Assembly (NCBI GenBank): GCA_035606355.1
Contig: DATNFO010000005.1
Coordinates: forward strand, 67,903-131,902
DNA from: Sulfopaludibacter sp035606355
GTDB taxonomy: Bacteria; Acidobacteriota; Terriglobia; Bryobacterales; Bryobacteraceae
Length of the DNA: 64,000 nt
Reading direction: 5' to 3'
The notes under the pieces are model-generated. The model did no database searches. It was not told the DNA's origin and worked only from the letters and a program-made list of their open reading frames with translations. A program made the position numbers and the translations under genes. Positions 35,117-43,477 of this stretch are shown here, piece by piece (positions within the stretch are counted from its first letter, which is position 1; the number at the start of each line of letters is the position of its first letter).

Positions 35117-35151
35117 AGGCTTTGGACCCGATTTTAGCGGGTCCAAAGCCT
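35117..35151. terminator. Hairpin between phosphatase and small secreted protein
   Basis: A perfect 14-bp stem (35117-35130 with 35138-35151) has a 7-nt AT-rich loop. It lies between two convergent genes and can serve both, though no long T-run follows on either side. Confidence 0.65.
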
Positions 35152-35159
35152 AAAATGGT

Positions 35160-35432
35160 TTACCGGCCCGTACCCGCAGTGGAATCGGTGGTTTTCGTCT
35201 TAGTCTTTACTTTTCCATGATGTTTCTTAACCTTCGTGTTCGTGGTGCTTGACTCCGACTGCACCCCGCCCATACCGTCGTTGCTGGTGGTCGTGCTGGT
35301 AGAGTTGCTGGTCACGTCTTTCCCATGGTGCTTCGACTGCGTATTCGTCTGCGTGTCCGTACTCTGGCTCTGGACGGGCGCCTGCGCCAAGGCCAATCCT
35401 GCGCAAATGGCTGAGATCGCTAAGAGTTTCAT
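35160..35432 (-). CDS. Small secreted Ser/Thr-rich, Lys-rich protein
   Basis: 90 residues. A signal peptide (MKLLAISAICAGLALAQ) is followed by a low-complexity mature part rich in Ser, Thr, Gln and Lys, with two KHHGK motifs. GGAGG lies 9 nt before the ATG. No family recognised; probably disordered outside the cell. Confidence 0.65.
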   Translation of the reverse strand: MKLLAISAICAGLALAQAPVQSQSTDTQTNTQSKHHGKDVTSNSTSTTTSNDGMGGVQSESSTTNTKVKKHHGKVKTKTKTTDSTAGTGR

Positions 35433-35541
35433 ATATGATTCCCCTCCGCTGGTACGTGTAGCAACTCCGGGACCAAACCTCCGGACTTTCCCCCGGTTGA
35501 AATTGTCCGCTGATGTACAGTCGCGAGGAGCGCGCGAAACG

Positions 35542-36741
35542 CTAGTTCCGAGCGATCATCTCGACGATCTCCTGGCCGATCGCCAGCGACGCCGTAGCTG
35601 CCGGGCTGGGGGCGTTGAGCACGTGAAGAGCGTTCCGGCGGGCGATGAGTTGGAAGTCCTGGATGATGTCGCCTGCAGGCGAGAGCGCCTGCGCACGCAC
35701 GCCGCTGCCGCCGGTGGCGAGGTCGGACGGTTGGATTTCCGGCACCAGGCGCCGCAGAGATTGACAGAAGATCTCTTTACTGAAACTGCGCCGTAACTCG
35801 AACCATGCCATCGAGGGGTACTTGCGGAGGAACCGCCAAAAGCCGCGATAGGTGAGCGCATCGAAGAGGTCGGCCGCGTTGAAGTCGGTCTTGCGATAGC
35901 CTTCGCGGGCGAAGGCCAGGACGGCGTTGGGTCCGGCTTCCACGCCGCCATGGATCAGTCGCGTGAAGTGCACGCCCAGAAATGGAAAGCGCGGGTCGGG
36001 CACGGGGTAGATCAGATTGCGCACCAGGTGGGCGCTCTCCGGCTTGAGCTTGAAGTATTCACCGCGGAACGGCACGATGCGGATGTCGCGCGGTTCGCCG
36101 GCGCTGGCTGCCACCCGGTCGGCATGAAGACCGGCGCAGGTGATCAGAAAGCGGCCTTCGACCGCGCCGGCGGTGGATTCGGCGGTCCATGCGGACGAGG
36201 TCTGCCGCAGACGCGTCACGCGGGCGCCGGTGATCACACGCACGCCGCGCGATTGCAACTTTTCGACCAGAACGTCGCAGACGCGGAGATAATCGACGAT
36301 ACCTTCCTGCGGAACGCGCAACGCGGCGACGCCGCCCACGTGCGGCTCGATTTCGAGCATTTCCGGACGCGAAAGCCACCGCAAGCCTTCGAGTCCGTTG
36401 GCGATGCCGCGCTCGTGCAGGTCGCGCAGGCGCTGGACTTCCGAATCGCCCGCGGCGACCACGAGTTTGCCGCACACGTCGTGCGGCACCCCATTTTCCA
36501 GGCAGAACTCGACCATCTGCCGGATGCCTTGCACGGCGAGACGCGCCTTCACGCTGCCGGGCTTATAGTACAGACCACAGTGCAGCACGCCGCTGTTGTG
36601 GCCCGTCTGGTGCGCTCCCACGCGCGGCTCTTTTTCCAGTAGCGTGATGGGCGAGGAAGGGAACCGTTCGCTGAAACGGAGGGCAGTGGCGAGTCCGACG
36701 ATCCCGCCGCCGACGATCAAAGCGCTGCCAGGGTCAGTCAA
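35542..36741 (-). CDS. lhgO: L-2-hydroxyglutarate oxidase
   Basis: 399 residues, DAO-type FAD oxidoreductase. LIVGGGIVGLATAL (9-21) is the FAD Rossmann loop; TGHNSGVLHCGLYYKPGS is the LhgO signature, and FPFLGVHFTRLIHGGVEAGPNAVLAF a later conserved block. It oxidises L-2-hydroxyglutarate to 2-oxoglutarate, feeding electrons to the quinone pool. The start is TTG 36741. TACAAT lies 5 nt upstream, so the transcript is probably leaderless. It is divergent from xdhC. Confidence 0.92.
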   Translation of the reverse strand: MTDPGSALIVGGGIVGLATALRFSERFPSSPITLLEKEPRVGAHQTGHNSGVLHCGLYYKPGSVKARLAVQGIRQMVEFCLENGVPHDVCGKLVVAAGDSEVQRLRDLHERGIANGLEGLRWLSRPEMLEIEPHVGGVAALRVPQEGIVDYLRVCDVLVEKLQSRGVRVITGARVTRLRQTSSAWTAESTAGAVEGRFLITCAGLHADRVAASAGEPRDIRIVPFRGEYFKLKPESAHLVRNLIYPVPDPRFPFLGVHFTRLIHGGVEAGPNAVLAFAREGYRKTDFNAADLFDALTYRGFWRFLRKYPSMAWFELRRSFSKEIFCQSLRRLVPEIQPSDLATGGSGVRAQALSPAGDIIQDFQLIARRNALHVLNAPSPAATASLAIGQEIVEMIARN

Positions 36742-36746
36742 AGCAA

Positions 36747-36770
36747 ATTGTAGCGGATGGACGCTATAAT
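36747..36770. promoter_or_regulatory. Divergent -10 boxes of lhgO and xdhC
   Basis: TACAAT on the minus strand (36752-36747) is 5 nt from the lhgO TTG; TATAAT on the plus strand (36765-36770) is 9 nt from the xdhC ATG. Both would give transcripts starting within a few bases of the start codon. No convincing -35 boxes are seen. Confidence 0.5.
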
Positions 36771-36779
36771 TGCCTGTGA

Positions 36780-37616
36780 ATGGACGTTTTTTCGGAGTTG
36801 GTGCGCCTTCGCGGCTTGGGACAGAAGTGTGCCCTCGCCACGATTGTGGAGGTGCGCGGCTCCATCCCCAGTTATGAAAGCGCCAAACTGCTGGTCCGCG
36901 AGGACGGCAGCCTGGTGGGAACCATCGGCGGCGGCTGCGTCGAGGCCGAGGTTTGGAACGCGGCGCGCGAAGTGCTGGAAACGGAAAAGCCGAAGCGGCT
37001 GACCTTCAATCTCGGCCAGGACGCCGCCTACGATAACGGTCTCATCTGCGGCGGCCAATTGGAAGTTTTCGTCGAGCCCGTGCTGCCCATCCCGACCGCG
37101 TTCATTTTCGGCGGCGGCCATATTTCGAAGAGCCTGTCGAAGGCTGCCACCCTCGCCGGTTTCAGCACCGTGGTGATCGACAATCGCGAGGCGTTCGCCA
37201 ATCGCGACCGCTTCCCCGAAGCGGAGGCCGTTCTCGCCGCCGAGTACGAAGAAGCGTTTCCCAACCTCACCATCACCGAAAACAGTTACCTGGTGATTGT
37301 GACGCGCGGGCATCGCGACGATATGAGGGTGCTCAAACTGGCCATCGCCACACCGGCGCGGTACATCGCGATGATCGGCAGCAAGCGCAAGGTGCTGAAC
37401 GTCATCCGCGAACTCGAAAAGGAAGGCGTGCCGCGCGAAGCCTTCGACCGGCTGCACGCCCCCATGGGGTTGGACATAGGCGCGATATCGCCGGAAGAAA
37501 TTGCCATTGCCGTAACCGCCGAGATGATCGCGGTGCGGCGCAACGCCACGGGAAACTGGCGCGCGGCATCTCTCTCTATATTCGCGGACGCCGCGAAGGC
37601 TCTGTTGCGCAAGTGA
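36780..37616 (+). CDS. XdhC/CoxI family protein
   Basis: 278 residues. The N-terminal XdhC/CoxI domain has CALATIVEVRGSIPSYESAKLLV and GTIGGGCVEAEVW; the C-terminal Rossmann domain has FIFGGGHISKSLSKAA and YIAMIGSKRK. Such proteins deliver or sulfurate the molybdenum cofactor for xanthine dehydrogenase-type enzymes. The MocA-like nucleotidyltransferase that follows overlaps by 4 nt, consistent with a Mo-cofactor maturation pair. No hydroxylase subunits are in the window. Confidence 0.9.
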   Translation: MDVFSELVRLRGLGQKCALATIVEVRGSIPSYESAKLLVREDGSLVGTIGGGCVEAEVWNAAREVLETEKPKRLTFNLGQDAAYDNGLICGGQLEVFVEPVLPIPTAFIFGGGHISKSLSKAATLAGFSTVVIDNREAFANRDRFPEAEAVLAAEYEEAFPNLTITENSYLVIVTRGHRDDMRVLKLAIATPARYIAMIGSKRKVLNVIRELEKEGVPREAFDRLHAPMGLDIGAISPEEIAIAVTAEMIAVRRNATGNWRAASLSIFADAAKALLRK

Positions 37617-38188
37617 ACGCCGCAGTCATTCTGGCCGCGGGCGAATCGCGGCGCATGGGATCGCCGAAAGCGCTGCTCGCCTATCGCGGCGAAACCTTTC
37701 TGGATCATTTGATTTCCACGCTATCGCGCTCGTGCGCGCCGGTAGTTGTTGTGCTCGGCGCGGCCGCGAATGAGATTCGCGCCGGCGTTCGCAGCGCGGC
37801 GGAGTTCATCACCAATTCCGAGTGGCCGCTGGGGCAGACCACGTCGCTGCAATGTGGCTTGCGCGCCGTTCCGGCGGATGCAGCCGGCGTGCTTCTGGCA
37901 TTGGTGGATCATCCGGCGGTAGCTCCGGATACCGTTGAGGCGCTGCTTCACGGACGGCCCGATGCTCTGGTGCGTGTGCCGCGCTACGACGGACGGCGGG
38001 GCCATCCGGTGTGGTTTTCGCGCGCGCTGATCGGCGAATTCCTCGCGCTGCCTCATTACGCCGCGGCCCGCGATGTGGTGCGCGCGCACGTCGCGCAAAC
38101 CGAATTCCTCGACGTCGGCGACCCCGGCGTTCTCGCGGATATCGACGACCCCGAAGCATACCGCGCGCTCATGGGAGCGGAGCAGTGA
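37613..38188 (+). CDS. MocA/MobA-like molybdenum cofactor nucleotidyltransferase
   Basis: 191 residues. LAAGESRRMGSPKALL (7-22) is the nucleotide-binding signature loop of MobA/MocA proteins; LALVDHPAVAP carries the metal-binding Asp, and GRRGHPVWFSRAL the C-terminal block. It likely adds CMP to molybdopterin. It starts with GTG overlapping the xdhC stop by 4 nt, and its own stop overlaps the next gene's GTG, so the three are coupled. Confidence 0.88.
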   Translation: MNAAVILAAGESRRMGSPKALLAYRGETFLDHLISTLSRSCAPVVVVLGAAANEIRAGVRSAAEFITNSEWPLGQTTSLQCGLRAVPADAAGVLLALVDHPAVAPDTVEALLHGRPDALVRVPRYDGRRGHPVWFSRALIGEFLALPHYAAARDVVRAHVAQTEFLDVGDPGVLADIDDPEAYRALMGAEQ

Positions 38189-40476
38189 AGCTTCCCGTCA
38201 AGATCGCGATCGGCGCGGTATGCGCCATCGGCGCCGCTGCTCTCATCGCGCCGCACATCGCCGCCGATCAGTATGGACATCGTCTGGAACTGGCGTTGGA
38301 GCGATCGCTCGGTCGGCAGGTGGATATCGGCAGTGTCCACTTCGCGCTGCTGCCGCTGCCCGCCCTCACCGTGGACCGTGTCACGATTCACGAGGATCCC
38401 GCGATCGGCATAGAGCCGGTGGTCTACATTCAAGCGGACGATGGCGGAATGGAAGTGCGTCCGGCGCTGAGTTCGCTGCTGGGCGGAAAGTTCGTGATTG
38501 CGTCCATCACGCTGAAGGGCGCGACCGTGAATCTCACCAAGTCCGGACCCGCGGCGGAATGGGGAAGGTGGAATTTCGCCTCGCTGGTGAGCCGGCGCGT
38601 GATGACCAGCACGCCCGCGATCCACGTGCGCGGCGGCCGCATCAACTTCAAGTTCGGCGACGAGAAGAGTGTCGTGTATCTGAACGATACGGACCTGGAT
38701 ATTTCACCGCCTCTCGCCGCCGGCCGCGGTTGGCGCGTGGAATGCTCGGCCGAAGCTGCGCGCACCGACCGCGCCAATACATCTCTCGGTTCGTTCACGC
38801 TGAAGGGCCGGTGGTATGTGGACCCGGAACGCGTGGACATGGATTTGACTCTGGAACGCTCCGGCTTAGGCGAATTGGCGACTCTGTTTCGCGGGCAGCC
38901 GGGCGATGTGCACGGAACCGTGTCATCGCGCCTGCATCTGGGCGGCCCGATCGGCAACATCGGAATGGAAGGCCGGCTCACCATCGAGGACGTGCATCGC
39001 TGGGACCTGCTGCCTCCCAAGGGCCAGGGTTGGCCGCTCGATATTCGCGGCCGCCTGGATCTGCTCTCGCAGCAGGTGGAAATGGAATCGAGCAGCGCGG
39101 GAAGCGTGGCTCTGCCGCTCACCGTTCGCTTCCGCGCGACCGATTACCTGACACAGCCGCATTGGGGCGTGGAGTTCACGTGGAATCGATTTCCCGTGGG
39201 TCCGCTGGTCGAGTTGGCGCGGCACATGGGCGCGCAGATGCCGCCGCGGCTGGAACTCGGAGGCAGCATCGACGGCGCATTGACGTACTCGGGTCGCGGC
39301 AGCTTGCAGGGCGAGGTGGCGCTGCACGATGGCAGTGTGACGATTCCCGATTCGCCGCCGCTGAAGTTTCAACAGGCGCAAGTGCTGTTCGATCGCGGTC
39401 ACGCGCGCCTGGTGCCGGCAGTCGTCGAAACGGCGGATCAGGATCGCGCGCGCATCGATGCCGATTACGACCTCGACGGCGGTGCGCTGAATCTCACCAT
39501 CGGCACGGATGCGATGAAAGTGTCGGGTCTGCGCGCGCAGGTCGCGCTGGCGGCGGTGCCGTGGTTGGAGCGGGTGGAATCCGGGCAATGGGGCGGGGAA
39601 CTGCGGTATCGATACGACGGAAAGATCGCGGAGTGGCAGGGAGACCTGCATGTCAGCGATGCGCACCTCACCGTGCCGGGCCTCGCTGACCCGCTCGTGC
39701 TGGCTTCTGCGCATGCCACCATCGATGGCGCGCGCGTGGTGCTGGACAAGATGGATGCGCAGGCCGGCAAGCTGGCGTTCGCGGGTGAGTATCGCTACGA
39801 ACCCGACGAAACCAGGCCGCATCGCCTGCGCCTGCGTGCGGCACAGGTCGATGCCGCGGAGTTGGAAGCGGAGCTTGCGCCGGCGCTGCATCGCGATCGC
39901 GGCTTGATTGCGCGCGCGCTGGGCCGGTCGTCCTTGCCGGAGTGGCTGGAAGCGCGCGCCGCGGAGGGAACGGTGCAGATCGACGATTTGGCCATTGGCG
40001 GAACGCACGTCGAGGGAGTGCGCGGCCGCGTGGTTTGGGATGGGACCCATCTGGAGGTGGATGGCGTTCAAGCGAAAGTGGCGGGCGGCGTGTTGAACGG
40101 CCGTTTAGCCGTGAACCTGCGCGCGCCGCGTCCGGTATACAGGTTTTCCGGAAAGATGAAGAGTATGCCGTGGCAATCGGGAAAGCTGGATGCGGACGGC
40201 GACGCCGAGACTTCGGGGACGGGCTTGCAATTGCTCGCGAATTTGACGGGAGACGGGACCTTCAGCAGTTCTGGAGTCGACTTCGGCGGTAGCGCGCCCT
40301 GGAAAGCGGTGGCGGGAACATATAGCTTTCGGTACCCGAAGATGAAACTATCCGGGATCACCGCGCGGACGGGCGAGGACAGTTACACGGGAACGGGAGC
40401 GACCCAGGATGACGGAAAACTGCTGCTGGTCCTAAGCGACGGCAACAAAGAAATGCGCCTGACCGTACCCCGGTAG
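38185..40476 (+). CDS. AsmA-like envelope protein
   Basis: 763 residues from GTG 38185. An N-terminal transmembrane anchor (IAIGAVCAIGAAALIAPHI) is followed by RLELALERSLGRQVDIGSVHF, the typical AsmA start, and long beta-rich repeats (LEGSL...GTVSSRLHLGG, LELGGSIDGALTYSG). AsmA-like proteins bridge the periplasm and move lipids to the outer membrane. It overlaps the MocA-like gene by 4 nt, an odd partner; the coupling may be only positional. Its TAG stop is the first three bases of the dispersed repeat. Confidence 0.85.
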   Translation: MKLPVKIAIGAVCAIGAAALIAPHIAADQYGHRLELALERSLGRQVDIGSVHFALLPLPALTVDRVTIHEDPAIGIEPVVYIQADDGGMEVRPALSSLLGGKFVIASITLKGATVNLTKSGPAAEWGRWNFASLVSRRVMTSTPAIHVRGGRINFKFGDEKSVVYLNDTDLDISPPLAAGRGWRVECSAEAARTDRANTSLGSFTLKGRWYVDPERVDMDLTLERSGLGELATLFRGQPGDVHGTVSSRLHLGGPIGNIGMEGRLTIEDVHRWDLLPPKGQGWPLDIRGRLDLLSQQVEMESSSAGSVALPLTVRFRATDYLTQPHWGVEFTWNRFPVGPLVELARHMGAQMPPRLELGGSIDGALTYSGRGSLQGEVALHDGSVTIPDSPPLKFQQAQVLFDRGHARLVPAVVETADQDRARIDADYDLDGGALNLTIGTDAMKVSGLRAQVALAAVPWLERVESGQWGGELRYRYDGKIAEWQGDLHVSDAHLTVPGLADPLVLASAHATIDGARVVLDKMDAQAGKLAFAGEYRYEPDETRPHRLRLRAAQVDAAELEAELAPALHRDRGLIARALGRSSLPEWLEARAAEGTVQIDDLAIGGTHVEGVRGRVVWDGTHLEVDGVQAKVAGGVLNGRLAVNLRAPRPVYRFSGKMKSMPWQSGKLDADGDAETSGTGLQLLANLTGDGTFSSSGVDFGGSAPWKAVAGTYSFRYPKMKLSGITARTGEDSYTGTGATQDDGKLLLVLSDGNKEMRLTVPR

Positions 40477-40517
40477 GTACCGGCCTCCAGGCCGGTACCA
40501 GGCGCGCGGAGCGCGAC
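40473..40517 (+). repeat. Dispersed palindromic repeat overlapping a stop codon
   Basis: GTAGGTACCGGCCTCC...GGCCGGTACC is a near-perfect palindrome, followed by GCGCGCGGAGCGCGAC. The TAG is the stop codon of the AsmA-like gene. Confidence 0.8.
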
Positions 40518-40520
40518 TCT

Positions 40521-40660
40521 CGCGCCGGAACGCCGATCCTGGACCGCATGCTCTACTCCGATCAGAAAACTTACCTGGTGGAGTTGCTCATGAGAAGGAT
40601 CGTGGCGTTGGTGCTACATTTTCCATCGAAGGATCGGGCCGCGTCGTCCCTGCTTCGCTG
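40521..40660 (+). pseudogene. Relic of asparagine synthetase B
   Basis: The frame through 40533-40592 reads PILDRMLYSDQKTYLVELLM. That matches the conserved ATP-site block of glutamine-hydrolysing asparagine synthetases (LYxDxKTYLxELLMKQDxMSM). After LLM the match breaks, but 40622-40645 in another frame gives SIEG..RV, as in the next conserved SIESRVPFLD segment. No start or complete domain remains. A short frameshifted gene fragment; inference from memory of the family, not alignment. Confidence 0.5.
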
Positions 40661-40725
40661 CAATTCCATGAAGACGAGCCCGCCGCCTGGCCCTCCAGCG
40701 TCTCGCGCGACCGATCCGCCGGTCG

Positions 40726-41775
40726 CTACGCTTTATGCAAGTAGAGCGGCGCGATCGAGACCAGCGTCAGTCCAAGCGCAAATAGAAGGATGGTCGCGCA
40801 GGCCAGAGCTTTCGCCCGCAGGTCTGACCCGCGGAACTCCCGCCACGCCACCAGACCCCACAACGCCGCGATTACCGGAAAGCCGAGCCGCGTCCAGGTT
40901 TGGACAGCCGGACCCACCCTCAGAATTCCGGGTGTCGAGAGAGCGAGCAGCGAACAGACCGCCGCCGCCGCCCACATGAAACCGCCCATTGCGCCCAGAA
41001 CGTGGAGTCCGGGACCCGCCTTGAAATAATCGGCGATTTCGACCGGGTCGCCTTCCACCGAAAGGTTCATGAAGAAAATGTTGAACACGAACGTGGAGAT
41101 GAACACGCCGATTCCGAAGATCATGACGGTGGAATAAGGGCCCAGGCCTATCTCGCCTTCCATGCCGCGTTGGATCATCGGAAAGTAAGCGGACATCAAC
41201 AGCCCGCTGACCGCCGCCAGCACGACTCCCTTGGCGGACCCGGGCCGCCGCGTGCTTTTCGCTTTGCCCGCGCGCGCAAGGGCTTCATGCCTCTGCTCTG
41301 TCGCCAAACTGTTCGCCAGCGCGATCAGGATCATGGACACCAGAATGAAGAGGCAGCCGCCCGCTAACAGCCCTCCGTTGTCAGGGCGCTTGGTAACGAG
41401 ACCGATAAAAGAGCCCACCAGAATCGAAAGGCCGATGCTCACAGGGAACGACACTGCCATTCCCGCGACCGAAATTCCCGCGGTGAGCAGCATATTCGCA
41501 AAGTTGAAGATGATGCCGGCCACGAACACGTAGAACCACTGGCGTTTCCCTGCGTGGGACAAATCGTCCATCACGGAGAAACCATCAAAGCCGAGCGAGC
41601 CTAGCGTGAAGGCCACGACGACGGCCGTGATCAGAAACCCGATGGCGAAATCGAAGTAATACAGCTCAAACCGAAGACGTCCCACCAACTTGAGGGTGTT
41701 CGCCCAGGACCCCCAAAGGAATAAAGCTACGAACAGTAGCATGAGTGCGGCGGAATAACTCTGTGGCAGTATCAT
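40726..41775 (-). CDS. DMT-type / ureide-permease-like membrane transporter
   Basis: 349 residues from ATG 41775, about ten transmembrane helices. ALMLLFVALFLWGSWANTLKLVG resembles the GRP sugar transporter / ureide permease group. The ORF stays open to 41829, but a promoter-like pair (TTGACC, 18 nt, TACTCT) lies in that stretch, supporting the shorter start. It probably exports or imports a small metabolite; the substrate is unknown. It is downstream of the GT83-like gene on the same strand. Confidence 0.75.
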   Translation of the reverse strand: MILPQSYSAALMLLFVALFLWGSWANTLKLVGRLRFELYYFDFAIGFLITAVVVAFTLGSLGFDGFSVMDDLSHAGKRQWFYVFVAGIIFNFANMLLTAGISVAGMAVSFPVSIGLSILVGSFIGLVTKRPDNGGLLAGGCLFILVSMILIALANSLATEQRHEALARAGKAKSTRRPGSAKGVVLAAVSGLLMSAYFPMIQRGMEGEIGLGPYSTVMIFGIGVFISTFVFNIFFMNLSVEGDPVEIADYFKAGPGLHVLGAMGGFMWAAAAVCSLLALSTPGILRVGPAVQTWTRLGFPVIAALWGLVAWREFRGSDLRAKALACATILLFALGLTLVSIAPLYLHKA

Positions 41776-41795
41776 GGCGCGAAACCCGAAGAGTG

Positions 41796-41825
41796 AGAGT
41801 ACAATGCGGCGTATCGTCGGGTCAA
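41796..41825 (-). promoter_or_regulatory. Promoter of the DMT-type transporter
   Basis: Read on the minus strand: TTGACC (41825-41820), 18-nt spacer, TACTCT (41801-41796). It ends about 20 nt before ATG 41775. Confidence 0.45.
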
Positions 41826-41832
41826 CCACTAC

Positions 41833-43281
41833 TTAGCGCGAGACATAAGGCGGACCTGATGGTGAGTGCAGAATGCGGAGCGGTTTGGAATCGGCTCCGC
41901 AGGTCGGCAGCGGCGTTCCCGAATAGAAGTTGAGGCCGTAGCGGAAGCCCCGGTCGAGGGCGTCCACCGCGTCGTGGACGCACACCTGGTCGCGGCTGGC
42001 GGCGATCTGTCGCCATAAAGGCCGAGCGGTGGCGAAGGCGTCGATCGTAGGCGCAGCGGAGAGCTTCAGATAGAAAATGCCGATGGCGGCGCCGGCTGAT
42101 ACCACGCAAACCGCGGCCGCGGCGTTGCGGCGTTGTAGCAGAGCGACGGCTGCCGCGATCGCTAGAGGTGCAAGCCAGAGCGCCTGAAATTGGGCGGCCG
42201 GTGCATGCGAAAGTCCCGAAGCGATGGCGGCCGGCAGCAGCGGCACGGCTACAGGAAAAATAACAAGGAGCAGCGCACAGGCAGGCAGCAGCGCGCGATT
42301 CGCGGTACGGTCCGCAAAAGCCGCGCCGGCAAGCGCCGCGATGGCCGGAAGCAGAGGCAGCACGTAACCCGGCAATTTGTTCGGCGCGACGGAAAAGAAG
42401 AGCATTCCCCACAGCACGATCGCGAGCAGGAATCGGCGGCGGGGGTCGCGGTAGCCATCCCGGCGTAAGAGCAGGTAGAGCATCGGCGTCCAGGGCGCCA
42501 GGAGGCCGAGCAGGATAGGGATGTAGAACCACACGGGTCGCACGTGCTGCAGTGCTCCGGACGTCAGACGTTGAAATTGCTGTTTATAAAAGAGGTCCAT
42601 CAGGAACGGGGCGCCGTTCCTGAGATAGCAGAGGATGTACCAGGGCAGGGCTATGACTGCGAAGATGATCACCGGCTTCGGGCGCACCAGATCTCGCCAG
42701 CGGCGGCGCGCGAAAAGGAGGATCGGAGCCGCGAGCACGATGGGAACCAGTGCCTTTGCCAGCACACCGAAGGCGAGCAGCGCGGCGGAATAGGGTAGAT
42801 AGCGCGTTTCACCCTTGGATAGCCACGGCAAAACCAGCAGCATGGCGGCAGAGAAGCAGCAAGTGAGAAGAAGGTCCATGTGACCCACCTGGCTGAAGCC
42901 CCAGAATCCGGCTGTGGTCGCGAGCATGAGTGTGGAGACGACTGCCGCCGCCGGGCCAAACTCGCGGCGAAGAATCCAGAAGAAAAACGCGAGGAATGCG
43001 AGCGCAGTGAGCGCCACCGGGAGTCGCGGCGCCCAGTCGGGAGGCAGGCCGAGCCGGAATGCGGCGGCGGAGGTCCAGTAGAGCAGAGGAGGTTTTTCGA
43101 ACCATGGCTGGCCCCATAGCGTAGGGGTGATGAAGTCGCCGGAGCGCGCCATTTGCCGGCCGATGGCGGCATAGCGCGGTTCGTCGGGCCCCAGCATGCC
43201 GATAGACCCGAGCCCGTACACATACAGCAGGCTGGCCGGCAGCAAGGCCAGCAAAAGCAGGCGCGGGGTTTTCGGGGGCAC
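41833..43281 (-). CDS. ArnT/PMT-like membrane glycosyltransferase
   Basis: 482 residues. The N-terminus has GMLGPDEPRYAAIGRQM, the Asp-Glu loop of GT39/GT83 proteins after the first transmembrane helix; SGDFITPTLWGQPWFEKPPLLYW is the diagnostic second block. About ten hydrophobic helices follow and a periplasmic C-terminal part. Such enzymes move a sugar from a polyprenyl-phosphate to lipid A or another acceptor at the outer face of the inner membrane. The particular sugar is not known. Confidence 0.88.
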   Translation of the reverse strand: MPPKTPRLLLLALLPASLLYVYGLGSIGMLGPDEPRYAAIGRQMARSGDFITPTLWGQPWFEKPPLLYWTSAAAFRLGLPPDWAPRLPVALTALAFLAFFFWILRREFGPAAAVVSTLMLATTAGFWGFSQVGHMDLLLTCCFSAAMLLVLPWLSKGETRYLPYSAALLAFGVLAKALVPIVLAAPILLFARRRWRDLVRPKPVIIFAVIALPWYILCYLRNGAPFLMDLFYKQQFQRLTSGALQHVRPVWFYIPILLGLLAPWTPMLYLLLRRDGYRDPRRRFLLAIVLWGMLFFSVAPNKLPGYVLPLLPAIAALAGAAFADRTANRALLPACALLLVIFPVAVPLLPAAIASGLSHAPAAQFQALWLAPLAIAAAVALLQRRNAAAAVCVVSAGAAIGIFYLKLSAAPTIDAFATARPLWRQIAASRDQVCVHDAVDALDRGFRYGLNFYSGTPLPTCGADSKPLRILHSPSGPPYVSR

Positions 43282-43325
43282 TTACTTCATTGTGCGCATT
43301 CAACCCCCAGTAGGCAAATCCAGTC

Positions 43326-43447
43326 TGTACCGGCCTCCCGGCCGGTACAAGGCGATCGAAGATCGCCCGGGCGAGCTCTGCTCGCAACAGGAAAGATTCC
43401 TGTTGCCACGTGCCGACAGGAATCCTTCCTGTCGAGGTCGTGCGGAG
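43326..43447. repeat. Cluster of dispersed palindromic repeats
   Basis: GTACCGGCCTCCCGGCCGGTAC, then GCGATC/GATCGC, CAACAGGAA/TTCCTGTTG and GACAGGAA/TTCCTGTC stems follow one after another. They fill the gap between the GT83-like gene start and the 3' end of cca. Confidence 0.8.
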
Positions 43448-43477
43448 CAAGACTGAGCGAGCGAAGCACTCCAGTCC

